Part shown: in pieces, positions 53,072 to 61,423 of the stretch
How positions within the stretch are numbered: position 1 is the first letter of the stretch
Layout: every line of letters starts with the position of its first letter
Origin: Novosphingobium sp. RL4
GTDB lineage: Bacteria > Pseudomonadota > Alphaproteobacteria > Sphingomonadales > Sphingomonadaceae
Direction: 5' to 3'
Length of the DNA stretch: 64,000 nt
NCBI RefSeq assembly: GCF_035658495.1
Contig: NZ_CP141945.1
Span: 248,001 to 312,000, forward strand
Notes under the pieces: generated by a model
The model's database searches: none
What the model was told of the DNA's origin: nothing
The model's input: only the letters and a program-made list of their open reading frames with translations
Made by a program: the position numbers and the translations under genes

Positions 53072-53094
53072 GCTTTAAAGAGAGAATGCTCCCC

Positions 53095-54327
53095 ATGTCG
53101 CGACTTGCGAAATTCGCCGCACTCGCCCTGAGCCTTGCCCCTGTGGCCCTCACCAATCCGGCGCTGGCGGAGGAAGTGGACCAGAACCGCCTGCCGCCCT
53201 CGCAGGACCCGGCACGCATGGCCAACGGCCTTGCACAGACGCCGCCGATGGGCTGGAACAGCTGGAACAAGTTCGCCTGCAACATCTCGGAAAAGACCAT
53301 CCGCGACACGGCGGACGCGCTGGTCGCCACCGGGATGAAGGATGCGGGCTACAATTACCTCGTGATCGACGATTGCTGGCATGGCGAGCGCGATGCCAAG
53401 GGCTTCATCACCGCCAATGCCAAGGCCTTCCCCTCGGGCATCAAGGCCACGGCCGACTACGTCCATTCGAAGGGCCTCAAGTTCGGCATCTATTCGGACG
53501 CCGGCACCAAGACCTGCGGCGGACGGCCCGGAAGTCAGGGCCACGAGTATCAGGACGCGATCACTTATGCCTCGTGGGGCGTGGACTATCTCAAGTACGA
53601 CTGGTGCAGCACCGGCAGCCGCAATGCGGAAGAAGCCTATGCGCTGATGTCGGATGCGCTGCGCTCCACGGGGCGCGACGTGCTGCTCTCGCTCTGCGAA
53701 TGGGGCACCAACCGCCCATGGCTCTGGGCCTCGAAGATCGGCAACATGTGGCGCACCACCGCCGATATCACTGACAAATGGTCGGGCAAGCACGGCTATG
53801 CGCTGGGCATGCTCGATATCGTCGATCTCAACGAGCCGCTCTGGGCTTATGCCGCGCCGGGACACTGGAACGACCCGGACATGCTGGAAGTCGGCAACGG
53901 CGGCATGACCACCACCGAATACCGCAGCCACTTCTCGCTCTGGTCGATGATGGCCTCGCCGCTGATCGCGGGCAACGACGTGGCGAACATGAGCGCCGAT
54001 ACCAGAGCGATCCTGCTCAACAAGGACGTGATCGCGGTCGATCAGGACAAGCTGGGCCGTCAGGGCCGCCGGATTGCGAAGGACGGAAACGGCGAAGTCT
54101 GGGTCCGCACGCTGGCGGACGGCAAGCGCGCCGCGCTGCTGTTCAACCGGGGCGAGACGCCGGTGAAGGTGACGGTGAACTGGGCGCAGCTGGACTATCC
54201 GGCCGGCCATTCGCTCAGGCTGCGTGACCTTTGGGCGCACCGCGATCTGGGCGCGATGAAGGGCAGCTTCTCGGCGCAGGTCCAGCCGCATGACGTGGTG
54301 ATGGTCACGCTCACGCCGGAAAGCTGA
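53095..54327 (+). CDS. GH27 alpha-galactosidase
   Basis: 410 residues with a signal peptide (LAKFAALALSLAPVALTNPA). The GH27 core begins TPPMGWNSWNKFACNISE; nucleophile is Asp169 in YLKYDWCSTG and acid/base Asp262 in GHWNDPDMLEVGNGG; MASPLIAGNDV and the C-terminal sandwich are also present. It removes alpha-1,6-linked galactose side chains such as those on galactomannan. ATG 53095 has GAGAGA at good spacing; an ATG at 53086 is closer to the purine run. Its stop abuts the convergent oxidoreductase stop with no bases between. Confidence 0.92.
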   Translation: MSRLAKFAALALSLAPVALTNPALAEEVDQNRLPPSQDPARMANGLAQTPPMGWNSWNKFACNISEKTIRDTADALVATGMKDAGYNYLVIDDCWHGERDAKGFITANAKAFPSGIKATADYVHSKGLKFGIYSDAGTKTCGGRPGSQGHEYQDAITYASWGVDYLKYDWCSTGSRNAEEAYALMSDALRSTGRDVLLSLCEWGTNRPWLWASKIGNMWRTTADITDKWSGKHGYALGMLDIVDLNEPLWAYAAPGHWNDPDMLEVGNGGMTTTEYRSHFSLWSMMASPLIAGNDVANMSADTRAILLNKDVIAVDQDKLGRQGRRIAKDGNGEVWVRTLADGKRAALLFNRGETPVKVTVNWAQLDYPAGHSLRLRDLWAHRDLGAMKGSFSAQVQPHDVVMVTLTPES

Positions 54328-55395
54328 TCACTCCGCCAGAAGCGGAGGGTCGATGGCATCGGCCGCCGAATTGGCGCGGGCCGATGCCTTCACCCGGTCT
54401 ATCAGGGTGATGAGGCGGGCGGCATCGTCGCCGGTCGGGCAGCGATGGGGCTCTCCGCGCAGGGCCTGCACGAATTCGCGGAGCTGATCGGTGAAGTAGT
54501 GATCAAGCCGCCGCCCGCCCATCGCGCGCGGATTGGCCAGCACGCCCTCCGGCGGAGTGACCAGCACTTCGCCGTTCCAGCGCAATATCTCGCCGTGCTC
54601 GATCTCCAGCACGCCGTGCTCGAAGTGCAGCACCTTGCGGTCCAGCACCGAGGGCTGGTTGTACGAGATGTGGACGCTGGCCATGCGGCGGCCGGGATAG
54701 GCGAGCAGGATCATCGCCTCATCCTCGCCCTGCCAGCCGGACTGGTGGCGCGCAGCTTCGGCATGGACGCGAACGGGATCGTCATCCCCCATGACCAGTT
54801 GCACGAAATCCAGCGCATGAGGCGCGAAGAGCGAAAGGATCAGCCCCTCCTCCGGGCTGCGCTCGGCCCACCACGGGGCCTGCGGACCGTCCCATTTCAC
54901 GCAGGTCGAAACCTCCAGCGTGCGCAGGCGGCCGAACTGCGCCGACCTTTCCGCGCTGGCGCCCGAGAGGATGTCCGCCATGCAGCGCACCGCGGCGTTG
55001 TGCCGGAAGGTATGCCCCGCCGCCAGCACCAGCCCCCGCGCCTGCGCCTCGCGCGCCAGCATCGCGGCATCGGCCCCGGTCTCCGCCACCGGCTTCTCCA
55101 CCAGCACATGCCGCCCTGCCCGCAGCGCCGCCAGCGACTGTTCGGCATGAAGCGCGTTGGGCGTGGCGATCAGCACCGCCTCCACCTCCGCCAGCGCCAG
55201 CGCCTCCTCCAGCGAGGTCAGCGCCCGGGCACCGAACGGCGCAGCGGCGGCCTGCGCCGCGGCCCGATCGGCATCGACCGCGGCGACCAGCCTGACATGG
55301 CCGGGCAGCGATGCGGCGGCGGCGAAATGCGCGCCGGAGATGCGGCCGCAGCCGATGATGGCGAGACCGGTCGGCGGTCTTGTCTGGTCGGTCAT
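54328..55395 (-). CDS. Gfo/Idh/MocA-family oxidoreductase
   Basis: 355 residues. Rossmann fold: GLAIIGCGRISGAHFAAAAS, VAAVDADRAAAQ, VLIATPNALHAEQSL, with the conserved HVLVEKPVAET containing the EKP motif. The C-terminal sheet domain includes KWDGPQAPWW, MASVHISYN, and LEIEHGEILRWNG. NAD(P)-dependent sugar or inositol dehydrogenase, or glycosidase-like GH109 relative. At the end of the glycan locus and convergent with the alpha-galactosidase, a monosaccharide substrate is likely. It lies on the opposite strand to the GH27 operon, so its regulation may differ. Confidence 0.9.
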   Translation of the reverse strand: MTDQTRPPTGLAIIGCGRISGAHFAAAASLPGHVRLVAAVDADRAAAQAAAAPFGARALTSLEEALALAEVEAVLIATPNALHAEQSLAALRAGRHVLVEKPVAETGADAAMLAREAQARGLVLAAGHTFRHNAAVRCMADILSGASAERSAQFGRLRTLEVSTCVKWDGPQAPWWAERSPEEGLILSLFAPHALDFVQLVMGDDDPVRVHAEAARHQSGWQGEDEAMILLAYPGRRMASVHISYNQPSVLDRKVLHFEHGVLEIEHGEILRWNGEVLVTPPEGVLANPRAMGGRRLDHYFTDQLREFVQALRGEPHRCPTGDDAARLITLIDRVKASARANSAADAIDPPLLAE

Positions 55396-55428
55396 CGTCG
55401 CGGGGCTCCGGTCGGGAAAAGCAAATCC

Positions 55429-55470
55429 GCACCGAAGGATGGGTCGACAGGCCGACCCACCCCTCGGTGC
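55429..55470 (-). terminator. 18-bp hairpin between DUF1838 and Gfo/Idh genes
   Basis: Arms 55429-55446 and 55453-55470 pair over 18 bp with a 6-nt loop; two positions are G-U wobbles only in the minus-strand transcript, which matches a leftward terminator for the DUF1838 gene. No U-run follows. Confidence 0.6.
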
Positions 55471-55499
55471 CGTTCAGGCAGCTTTAGGTGCCGCTCGGT

Positions 55500-56534
55500 C
55501 TACTCCGGCTTGTGCAGCAGCGCCTGCGGCGCGGCGGGCGGCTTGGGCGGTGTCCAACCCGCCGGAACCGGGGCAGGCTTCTGTTCGCGGGCATAGTTCT
55601 CAAGGCTCGAAAGCGACGGGCCATAGTCCTCCGTCGGCGCGTGCAGCCACTTTTCGCCATAACCGCGCGCCGCCGCCACGAGATCCGCCGGAAGGCCCTT
55701 TTCGCCGTCCTCGATCGTCTGGAAATGGGTGAAGTAGTTCACATGGCCTTCGGCCTGCCCCATCAGCATCCACGGCAACCACGGCGTGATCCGGCTCCAG
55801 GCGCCGATATGCGGGATATGCGTAAGGCGCGGATTCTCAACGTCCTCGCGCTTCACCGTATAGATGAAGTGCTCCGAAACGCGGTTCATGGGGCCGGCGG
55901 ATTCGCGCACCCACTTCGCCGGGTCCAGTGCGTTGGGATACTGCATGTCGATGTCGGTACGCAGGATCAGCGTGCCGTTGGGACCTTCCTCCCAATCCTG
56001 AAGGAAGGGCTTGCGCGGCGGCTTGTCCTTGTTGAGACCGCCGTAGGACGGGGGTTCGGGCGCCCACTGGCTGATCGTGAAGTTGAACGGATCGTTGGCG
56101 ATCGGCACGACCTTCACGGTCTCGCCGGTGTAGGGATTCTGCCAGTTTTCCAGTATCTTACCGGTTTCGAGATCCCGATAGAACACGATCTCGCGCAGCA
56201 TCCGGCGATAGGAACCGTCCTCCAGCCGCTTGGTCCGCACGAAGCTGAAGCCCTCCACGCCGAACAGCGGACGAACCGGCTCGTTCGGCCGCACGCCATA
56301 GGCCTTGCCCTTCAGCCAGCCGCACTTTTCCTTGGCAGGATCGATATCGGCATCGATACGGACGTAGACGTCGCGGTTCCACTCCGGGTCCTTGAAATCG
56401 ATCCTGGTCTTGAAGGCAGGCGTTGCCTTGCTGGGCCCGGTGGCGGCCTGCGCCAGCGACGGTGCTGCCGCAAGTCCTGCTGCAACTCCTGCGAATCCGA
56501 GGCTTTCGCGGCGGGAGAACTTCATTTCGTCCAT
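55500..56534 (-). CDS. DUF1838-family protein with Tat-like signal
   Basis: 344 residues. The N-terminus MKFSRRESLGFAGVAAG has the twin-Arg look of a Tat signal, cleaved after AAPSLAQA. The mature domain matches DUF1838: RIDFKDPEWNRDVYVRIDAD, LFGVEGFSFVRTKRLEDGSY, ENWQNPYTGETVKVV, PWMLMGQAEGHVNYFTHFQ. Such proteins occur in sphingomonad catabolic clusters; no reaction is established that I know of. ATG 56534 has AGGGGA 6 nt upstream; ATG 56525 is an alternative. It is divergent from the methyltransferase operon across about 190 bp. Confidence 0.85.
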   Translation of the reverse strand: MDEMKFSRRESLGFAGVAAGLAAAPSLAQAATGPSKATPAFKTRIDFKDPEWNRDVYVRIDADIDPAKEKCGWLKGKAYGVRPNEPVRPLFGVEGFSFVRTKRLEDGSYRRMLREIVFYRDLETGKILENWQNPYTGETVKVVPIANDPFNFTISQWAPEPPSYGGLNKDKPPRKPFLQDWEEGPNGTLILRTDIDMQYPNALDPAKWVRESAGPMNRVSEHFIYTVKREDVENPRLTHIPHIGAWSRITPWLPWMLMGQAEGHVNYFTHFQTIEDGEKGLPADLVAAARGYGEKWLHAPTEDYGPSLSSLENYAREQKPAPVPAGWTPPKPPAAPQALLHKPE

Positions 56535-56725
56535 TCGATGATCCCCTGTTGGGTCCGGCATCCGTTCGAACCGGTTGATCGGTTTTTTGCGCTTTCGAAA
56601 GCGCGCGGCATCGCGATAGGGTGCGGTGATCGCCAAGCGGATAGCCGGCGGCGGCGGGGCTGCCCCGAACCGCGCATCGCCGCAGAACCGTAACCGCGCA
56701 CAGGATCAAGCGGAGTCGCAGCAGA

Positions 56726-57955
56726 ATGCTCAACACCTTCCAGCAATCGCCCCACGCAGCCCTGCCGAAAGCGAATGCCGACGAGGCCTCGCGCCAGGAA
56801 TTCGCCAAGAGCTTCAAGGGCTTCATCCAGTCCGGCCTGTTGCCAGGCCTCGGCCCGGTCTACCAGACCCGCGTCTCCCAGTCGTTCGAGAAACAGCACG
56901 GCCGCGCCCCGGTGGACCGCCGCGACATCCGCACGGGCATGGTGGGCGATCTCTACTTCCAGCACTATGCCGCCGCGAACCGGATCGCGCAGGAACTGCT
57001 GTGGGAATCGGTGAACGGCTCGGTGGACCGCCAGCTTCCCGAGCTGCTGGGAAAGGCGAAGGAACTGTCCGCCTCCACCCCGGCAAAGCTGCAGATTCCC
57101 GAAGATTTCGTCCCGCCGCGCTATGTCACCGCGCTCGACATCCACTGCATGCCCGGCGGCTATTGCTCGGAAGTCTGCGCGCAGGACATTTCGGTGGGCG
57201 CGCTCTACGACCGGGGCGTCTACCTCTATGCGATGGGCTATACCGGCCCCGACAATGACGACATGGGCCGCTCGGTGGTGAACTACCTCAAGCGCAATCG
57301 GCCTGATTTCAAGCCCCGCCGCATCCTCGACATGGGCTGCACGGTCGGCCACTCGACCCTGCCCTACAAGGAACTGTTCCCCGAAGCCGAAGTCTGGGGC
57401 ATCGACGTGGGCGCGCCGGTGGTGCGCTATGCCCATGCCCGCGCCGCCGCGATGGGACAGGAGGTCAACTTCGCGCAGATGAGCGCCGAGCAGACCACCT
57501 TCCCCGACGGTCACTTCGACCTCGTCGTCAGCCATATCCTCCTGCATGAAACCAGCGGCAAGGCCATGCCCAAGATCTTCGAGGAAGCACACCGCGTGCT
57601 CGCGCCCGGCGGGTTGATGATCCACGCAGACCTTCCTCCCTTCGATCTCATGGACCCGTTCACCCAGTTCATCCTCGATAACGAGACCTGGTACAATAAC
57701 GAGCCGTTCTGGGGCGCCATGCGCGACATGGACCAGATCGCGCTGGCCGAAAAGGCCGGGTTCGACCGCGCAGACGTGCGTTTCGATACCGCGCCGATGG
57801 CCGTGATGGAATTCGCCGCCGCCGCCGAGGGTTACAGCCAGGAAGCCTCCGAGCATGTTGCCGAGCGTGACTTCACCGCCGGCGAATTCGCGCCCGGCGG
57901 TGGCTGGGAAGTTCTCATTGCCCGCAAGCCCGAAGAAAAGGCCCTCGCCGCGTGA
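56726..57955 (+). CDS. Class I SAM-dependent methyltransferase with Cys-containing N-terminal extension
   Basis: 409 residues. The SAM domain starts near 198 (ILDMGCTVGHSTLPY, WGIDVGAPVVRYA, ISHILLHETSG-like acidic/His region, VLAPGGLMIHADL). About 190 residues precede it, with the helical segment RQEFAKSFKGFIQSGLLPGL and a conserved-looking HCMPGGYCSEVCAQD (Cys141, 147, 151). The N-terminal part might bind a metal or a partner. It is divergent from the DUF1838 gene and overlaps the next small gene. Substrate unknown. Confidence 0.85.
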   Translation: MLNTFQQSPHAALPKANADEASRQEFAKSFKGFIQSGLLPGLGPVYQTRVSQSFEKQHGRAPVDRRDIRTGMVGDLYFQHYAAANRIAQELLWESVNGSVDRQLPELLGKAKELSASTPAKLQIPEDFVPPRYVTALDIHCMPGGYCSEVCAQDISVGALYDRGVYLYAMGYTGPDNDDMGRSVVNYLKRNRPDFKPRRILDMGCTVGHSTLPYKELFPEAEVWGIDVGAPVVRYAHARAAAMGQEVNFAQMSAEQTTFPDGHFDLVVSHILLHETSGKAMPKIFEEAHRVLAPGGLMIHADLPPFDLMDPFTQFILDNETWYNNEPFWGAMRDMDQIALAEKAGFDRADVRFDTAPMAVMEFAAAAEGYSQEASEHVAERDFTAGEFAPGGGWEVLIARKPEEKALAA

Positions 57956-58335
57956 ACGACATGACCATGACTGAAGAAACCACCGGCGAACGCCCGCACG
58001 TCATCCGCCACGCCAGGGGCAAGCGCCCGCAGTTCTACGACACGCCCGGCCTCGATGCCGCCATGTCGATGATAATGGTGCTGGCCAACGAGATGTGCGT
58101 CCTGCGCGACCGGCTGGATTCCGCCGAGCGCGTCGCCAAAGCCTCGGGGCTCGACCTCGCCGCCGGGATCGAGACGCTCCAGTTCGACCAGGACGCCCTG
58201 GAAGAGCGCGAGCAGCGCCGCCAGGATTTCCTCCAGCGGCTGTTCTATCTCCAGCTCAAGGATGCCGACGAAGCGGCCAAGGCCCAGACCGAGGCCGCCT
58301 ACAACCAGACCATTGCCGATATCGCGCAGCAGTAG
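57952..58335 (+). CDS. Small helical protein, unknown function
   Basis: Up to 127 residues. Mostly charged helix: GLDAAMSMIMVLANEMCVLR, DRLDSAERVAKASGLD, ALEEREQRRQDFLQRLFYLQ, suggesting a coiled coil. No TM, signal or catalytic motif. The GTG at 57952 overlaps the methyltransferase stop; ATG 57961 is also possible. It is the last gene before a strong terminator and is translationally linked to the methyltransferase, so it may be an accessory subunit. I do not recognise a family. Confidence 0.7.
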   Translation: MNDMTMTEETTGERPHVIRHARGKRPQFYDTPGLDAAMSMIMVLANEMCVLRDRLDSAERVAKASGLDLAAGIETLQFDQDALEEREQRRQDFLQRLFYLQLKDADEAAKAQTEAAYNQTIADIAQQ

Positions 58336-58354
58336 AGCTGCTGCCGGGACAAGG

Positions 58355-58391
58355 AAAAAGCCGCCGATGCCGGACGCATCGGCGGCTTTTT
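58355..58391 (+). terminator. Strong rho-independent terminator
   Basis: AAAAAGCCGCCGATGC (58355-58370), loop CGGAC, then the exact 16-nt complement ending in T5 (58376-58391). It ends the methyltransferase operon. The A-run on the other side means it can also end the leftward LLM gene, so it is bidirectional. Confidence 0.9.
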
Positions 58392-58408
58392 CGTGCCTCC
58401 CGTCTGCC

Positions 58409-59470
58409 TCAATCCGCCAGTCGCCGCAGTTCCGGACCGATCTCGGTGCCGATCCGGTGCGTGTCCGCCAGCCAGTCGAACCCGGTGACGAGGAAATTGT
58501 CGATCCCCGCCTCGCGGTAGCGCATCAGGGCCTGCACCAGGGTTCCGGGCGATCCGACAAGGCACATCACCTGAAGGCGGCCTTGCGTCGCCTTGGTGAG
58601 CCCGGTCCACAGGCATGGGTCCAATGCGGCATCGTCCGCCTCCACCGCGCGCTCCGCCGCATCCTGTGCCGCCCGGCCAAGATCGCGTCCCAGTGCCCCG
58701 AACGCGGCCTGCCGCGCCTCGACACCGCGCAGGAGGTCGCGGGCGCGATCCCATGCCGCCTCGTCGCTGTCCGCCACCACCAGGCGCATCGACATCGAGA
58801 AACGCGGATCGCGGCCATGGACCCCCGCCTCCCGCCTCACCTTGCCGACCAGTTCGGCCACTTGCGCAGCGCTGCCCGGCCCGAGCGCGTAGACATCCGC
58901 CAGTTCGGCGCCGTAGCGCAGGCCCAGTTCCGACGTCCCGGCCCAGAACACCGGCACGCTGCCGTTCACCGGACGCACTTCGCTGCCAGCCTGCTCGAAC
59001 TGGTACCAGTCTCCCTCATGGTCGAAGGGGTGCTCTCCGGCCCACATCCGGCGCATGACCTGCACATATTCGCGGCTGCGGTTATAGCGCTCCTGCTTGG
59101 AGTGGTAATCGCCGTCACAGCGGGTTTCGATGTCGGAAAAGGCAGTGATGATGTGGACGCCCGCTCTGCCGCCGGAGAACTGATCGAGCGTCGCGAAGGC
59201 GCGCGCGGCCATGGTCGGGGCGATGAAACCGGGACGATGCGCAACCATCAGCTTGAGGCGGCTGGTCGCCGCCGCCACCCATGTCGCGGTGACGAGGCTG
59301 TCGGCAGACTTCGCGTTCTGGCCGATCAGTACCCGGTCGTAGCCCGCCTGCTCATAGGCGCGCGCACATTCGGCGACGAAGGCGGGATCGTAAAGGGCAG
59401 GTTCGACGCTCGCCTCGGAACCCCGGTAGGGCGAGACGAGGCCGACGAGCTCGATGGGTTTGCGTGACAT
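58409..59470 (-). CDS. LLM-class flavin-dependent monooxygenase
   Basis: 353 residues, a bacterial luciferase-like (beta/alpha)8 enzyme of the SsuD branch: FVAECARAYEQAGYDRVLIG, LKLMVAHRPGFIAPTMAARA, FATLDQFSGGRAGVHIITAF, YVQVMRRMWAGEHPFDHEG, FWAGTSELG, and MCLVGSPGTLVQALMRYREA. These use FMNH2 from a separate reductase to oxidise sulfonates, amines or other small organics. It is the last of a leftward series (transporter 30 bp upstream). Substrate unknown. Confidence 0.9.
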   Translation of the reverse strand: MSRKPIELVGLVSPYRGSEASVEPALYDPAFVAECARAYEQAGYDRVLIGQNAKSADSLVTATWVAAATSRLKLMVAHRPGFIAPTMAARAFATLDQFSGGRAGVHIITAFSDIETRCDGDYHSKQERYNRSREYVQVMRRMWAGEHPFDHEGDWYQFEQAGSEVRPVNGSVPVFWAGTSELGLRYGAELADVYALGPGSAAQVAELVGKVRREAGVHGRDPRFSMSMRLVVADSDEAAWDRARDLLRGVEARQAAFGALGRDLGRAAQDAAERAVEADDAALDPCLWTGLTKATQGRLQVMCLVGSPGTLVQALMRYREAGIDNFLVTGFDWLADTHRIGTEIGPELRRLAD

Positions 59471-59500
59471 GGCATGATTTCCCGGAATGGAGCCTGAGGG

Positions 59501-60964
59501 TCAGGCCTTCGCGTCCTGCCCGTTCTCCAGCGCCTGAAGCTGCGCGGGATCGAGCCGATAGAAACACAAGGCGACGATGGCACAGAGCATGGCCGCGGCG
59601 GGGATCGCGGATTCGCAGAGCATGATCGCCAGGATCGCCCGCTCGCCCTGCACGGCCGCCTGTCCGCTGGCCGAAGGAACGTAGCCCATCGCGCCCAGGA
59701 ACACCCCCATCGCCGCCAGCGCCGCGGCGGAGGAGAGCTTGTCGAACAGCGTGGTGAAGCCGGCAAAAGCGCCCTCCCGGCGCTCGCCGCTCTGCACATA
59801 GTCATAGCGCACGGCGTCGGACAGCAAGGCATAGGCGCACAGGATCATGCCCCCGCCCGCAAAGCCGCTTGCCAGACCGCGCAGAGAAACCAGCACCATG
59901 CTCTCGCCCGGCGCGGCGGCAAGCCAGCTCAGTTGCACCAGTCCGAACAGCGCCAGCGAGGCCATATAGCAGGCCTTCTTGCCGACCCGGCCCGAAAGCC
60001 AGACCCACACCGTCATGCCCAGCACCATCATCACGGTCGCCATCATGAAGTAAGTGCCCAGCACCTCGTCGCCCAGCCCGAGAACGACACGCGTGAAATA
60101 GGCAAGCGCAGCCGATCCGATCGCGGTGCCGAACAGCAGGAAGACATGGGCGATGGCGAGAATCCGGAAAGGTCGGTTATCCCAGGCTAGCCGGACCTGC
60201 CGCCCCAGCGCGACCAGCGGATTGCGGCGCACGATGGCGGTGGAGGCGCGCGGCTGCGTGCGCGGAGCGTCGCGCAGCAGGCGCACCGCCAGCACGGTGG
60301 CCAGCAGGACCACGAGACCCACGACCATCGCCAGCAGGAGATGCCCGCCGCGCGTCGGCCCGGTCAGGCCGAGCAGCCAGGCGGGAAGCGTCGATCCGAT
60401 CAGGGTGCCGATGGCATTGCCGTAAGTGCGCCAGGCCATGAGCCGGGTACGTTCGTGCGGATCGGAGGAGCTTTCCACCACCATCGCGAAGCCCGGGATC
60501 GTCAGCAGGGTATAGCCGGTGGCGTGGATCGCCAGAGCCAGCGTGACGAAGACTTGCGCCAGCACGATAGAGCCCATGTCCGGCGCCCCGAACAGCAGCG
60601 CGAGGCCCAGCGGCATGGCGATGCCACCCGCGAAGAGGAACGGCAGGCGGCGCCCCCAGGGCGTCACCGCGCGGTCGCTCCAGGCGCCGACCGCCGGATC
60701 GAGGAAACCGTCGTAGATCTTGACCAGCGCGAAGATCAGGCCCGCCGCCCCTGCCGAGATGGCAAGGCTGTCAGTCATGAAGCGCAGGCCCAGCACGGTG
60801 ACGACATTCTGCCCCGCGGCATGTGCCAGCGGGATCATGAGCGAGCCGAACCGGATACGCCATGTCCTGGAACCGGATGGCTTGGAACCGGCAGGCGGAG
60901 CGATGGTCTGCGGTATATCGATGGCGCGCGGAATCGTTCCCGCGCCGTTTAGTTCGCTGGTCAA
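59501..60964 (-). CDS. GPH/MFS-type transporter, TTG start
   Basis: About 487 residues with 12 TM helices. The glycoside-pentoside-hexuronide/MFS pattern is seen: FALVKIYDGFLDPAVGAWSD, TPWGRRLPFLFAGGIAMPLG, YTLLTIPGFAMVVESSSDPH, ERTRLMAWRTYGNAIGTL, and FAGFTTLFDKLSSAAALAAM. It imports sugars or other small solutes with a cation. I chose TTG 60964 because AGGAGGG lies 9 nt upstream; the ATG at 60988 would place that site inside the gene. Since the neighbours are oxygenases, the substrate may be an aromatic glycoside or organic acid (inference). Confidence 0.85.
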   Translation of the reverse strand: MTSELNGAGTIPRAIDIPQTIAPPAGSKPSGSRTWRIRFGSLMIPLAHAAGQNVVTVLGLRFMTDSLAISAGAAGLIFALVKIYDGFLDPAVGAWSDRAVTPWGRRLPFLFAGGIAMPLGLALLFGAPDMGSIVLAQVFVTLALAIHATGYTLLTIPGFAMVVESSSDPHERTRLMAWRTYGNAIGTLIGSTLPAWLLGLTGPTRGGHLLLAMVVGLVVLLATVLAVRLLRDAPRTQPRASTAIVRRNPLVALGRQVRLAWDNRPFRILAIAHVFLLFGTAIGSAALAYFTRVVLGLGDEVLGTYFMMATVMMVLGMTVWVWLSGRVGKKACYMASLALFGLVQLSWLAAAPGESMVLVSLRGLASGFAGGGMILCAYALLSDAVRYDYVQSGERREGAFAGFTTLFDKLSSAAALAAMGVFLGAMGYVPSASGQAAVQGERAILAIMLCESAIPAAAMLCAIVALCFYRLDPAQLQALENGQDAKA

Positions 60965-61082
60965 GCCTGCTGCCCTCCTGCCGTGCATCCCAGTCGATGC
61001 CGTCCCTTGCGAAGGTGCCTGCGGGCAGCCGCCCGCCGCGCCGTTTCTGCGCATTCTCCGCAGAGCGGAGAACCGCGAGGGA

Positions 61083-61373
61083 TCACCCTTCGACGAGCGT
61101 CACGCTGACCTCGGCAATGCCGTCGCGCAGCTTCTTCACCTCGGCGTATTCGGCCGATTCCCAGAAGGCCATCGCGGTTCCGGCATCGGGCCACTCCATG
61201 ACGACCGCACCGCCGCCCTCATGGCCTGCGCCTTCGAGCACCCGGCCCTTCCGGCCGCGCAGCACGTAGCGCGCGCCCCATTCCTCCGCGAGCCGGGCCA
61301 CTGCCGGGGAATAGCCCGACATGAAGGCCTCCCGGTCGTGGACTTTCGTGGTGATGACGAACCAGGCAGGCAT
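61083..61373 (-). CDS. DUF1330 small protein
   Basis: 96 residues of ferredoxin-like alpha/beta fold: MPAWFVITTKVHDREAFMSG, ARYVLRGRKGRVLEG, GGAVVMEWPDAGTAMAFWES, EYAEVKKLRDGIAEVSVTLV. DUF1330 proteins belong to the dimeric alpha/beta barrel group, often near catabolic oxygenases. The ATG at 61373 fits the family start. It lies between the transporter and the hydroxylase on the same strand. Confidence 0.87.
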   Translation of the reverse strand: MPAWFVITTKVHDREAFMSGYSPAVARLAEEWGARYVLRGRKGRVLEGAGHEGGGAVVMEWPDAGTAMAFWESAEYAEVKKLRDGIAEVSVTLVEG

Positions 61374-61423
61374 GTTCTGTCTCAGAAATGGGAACCGGAC
61401 CGGTCGGTCCGGTTCCACGCGGG

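Noticed and set aside
54325..54330. Zero-gap convergent stops (TGATCA) of the GH27 and Gfo/Idh genes
   Set aside because: Unusual-looking but can arise by chance in dense genomes; no overlapping function implied.
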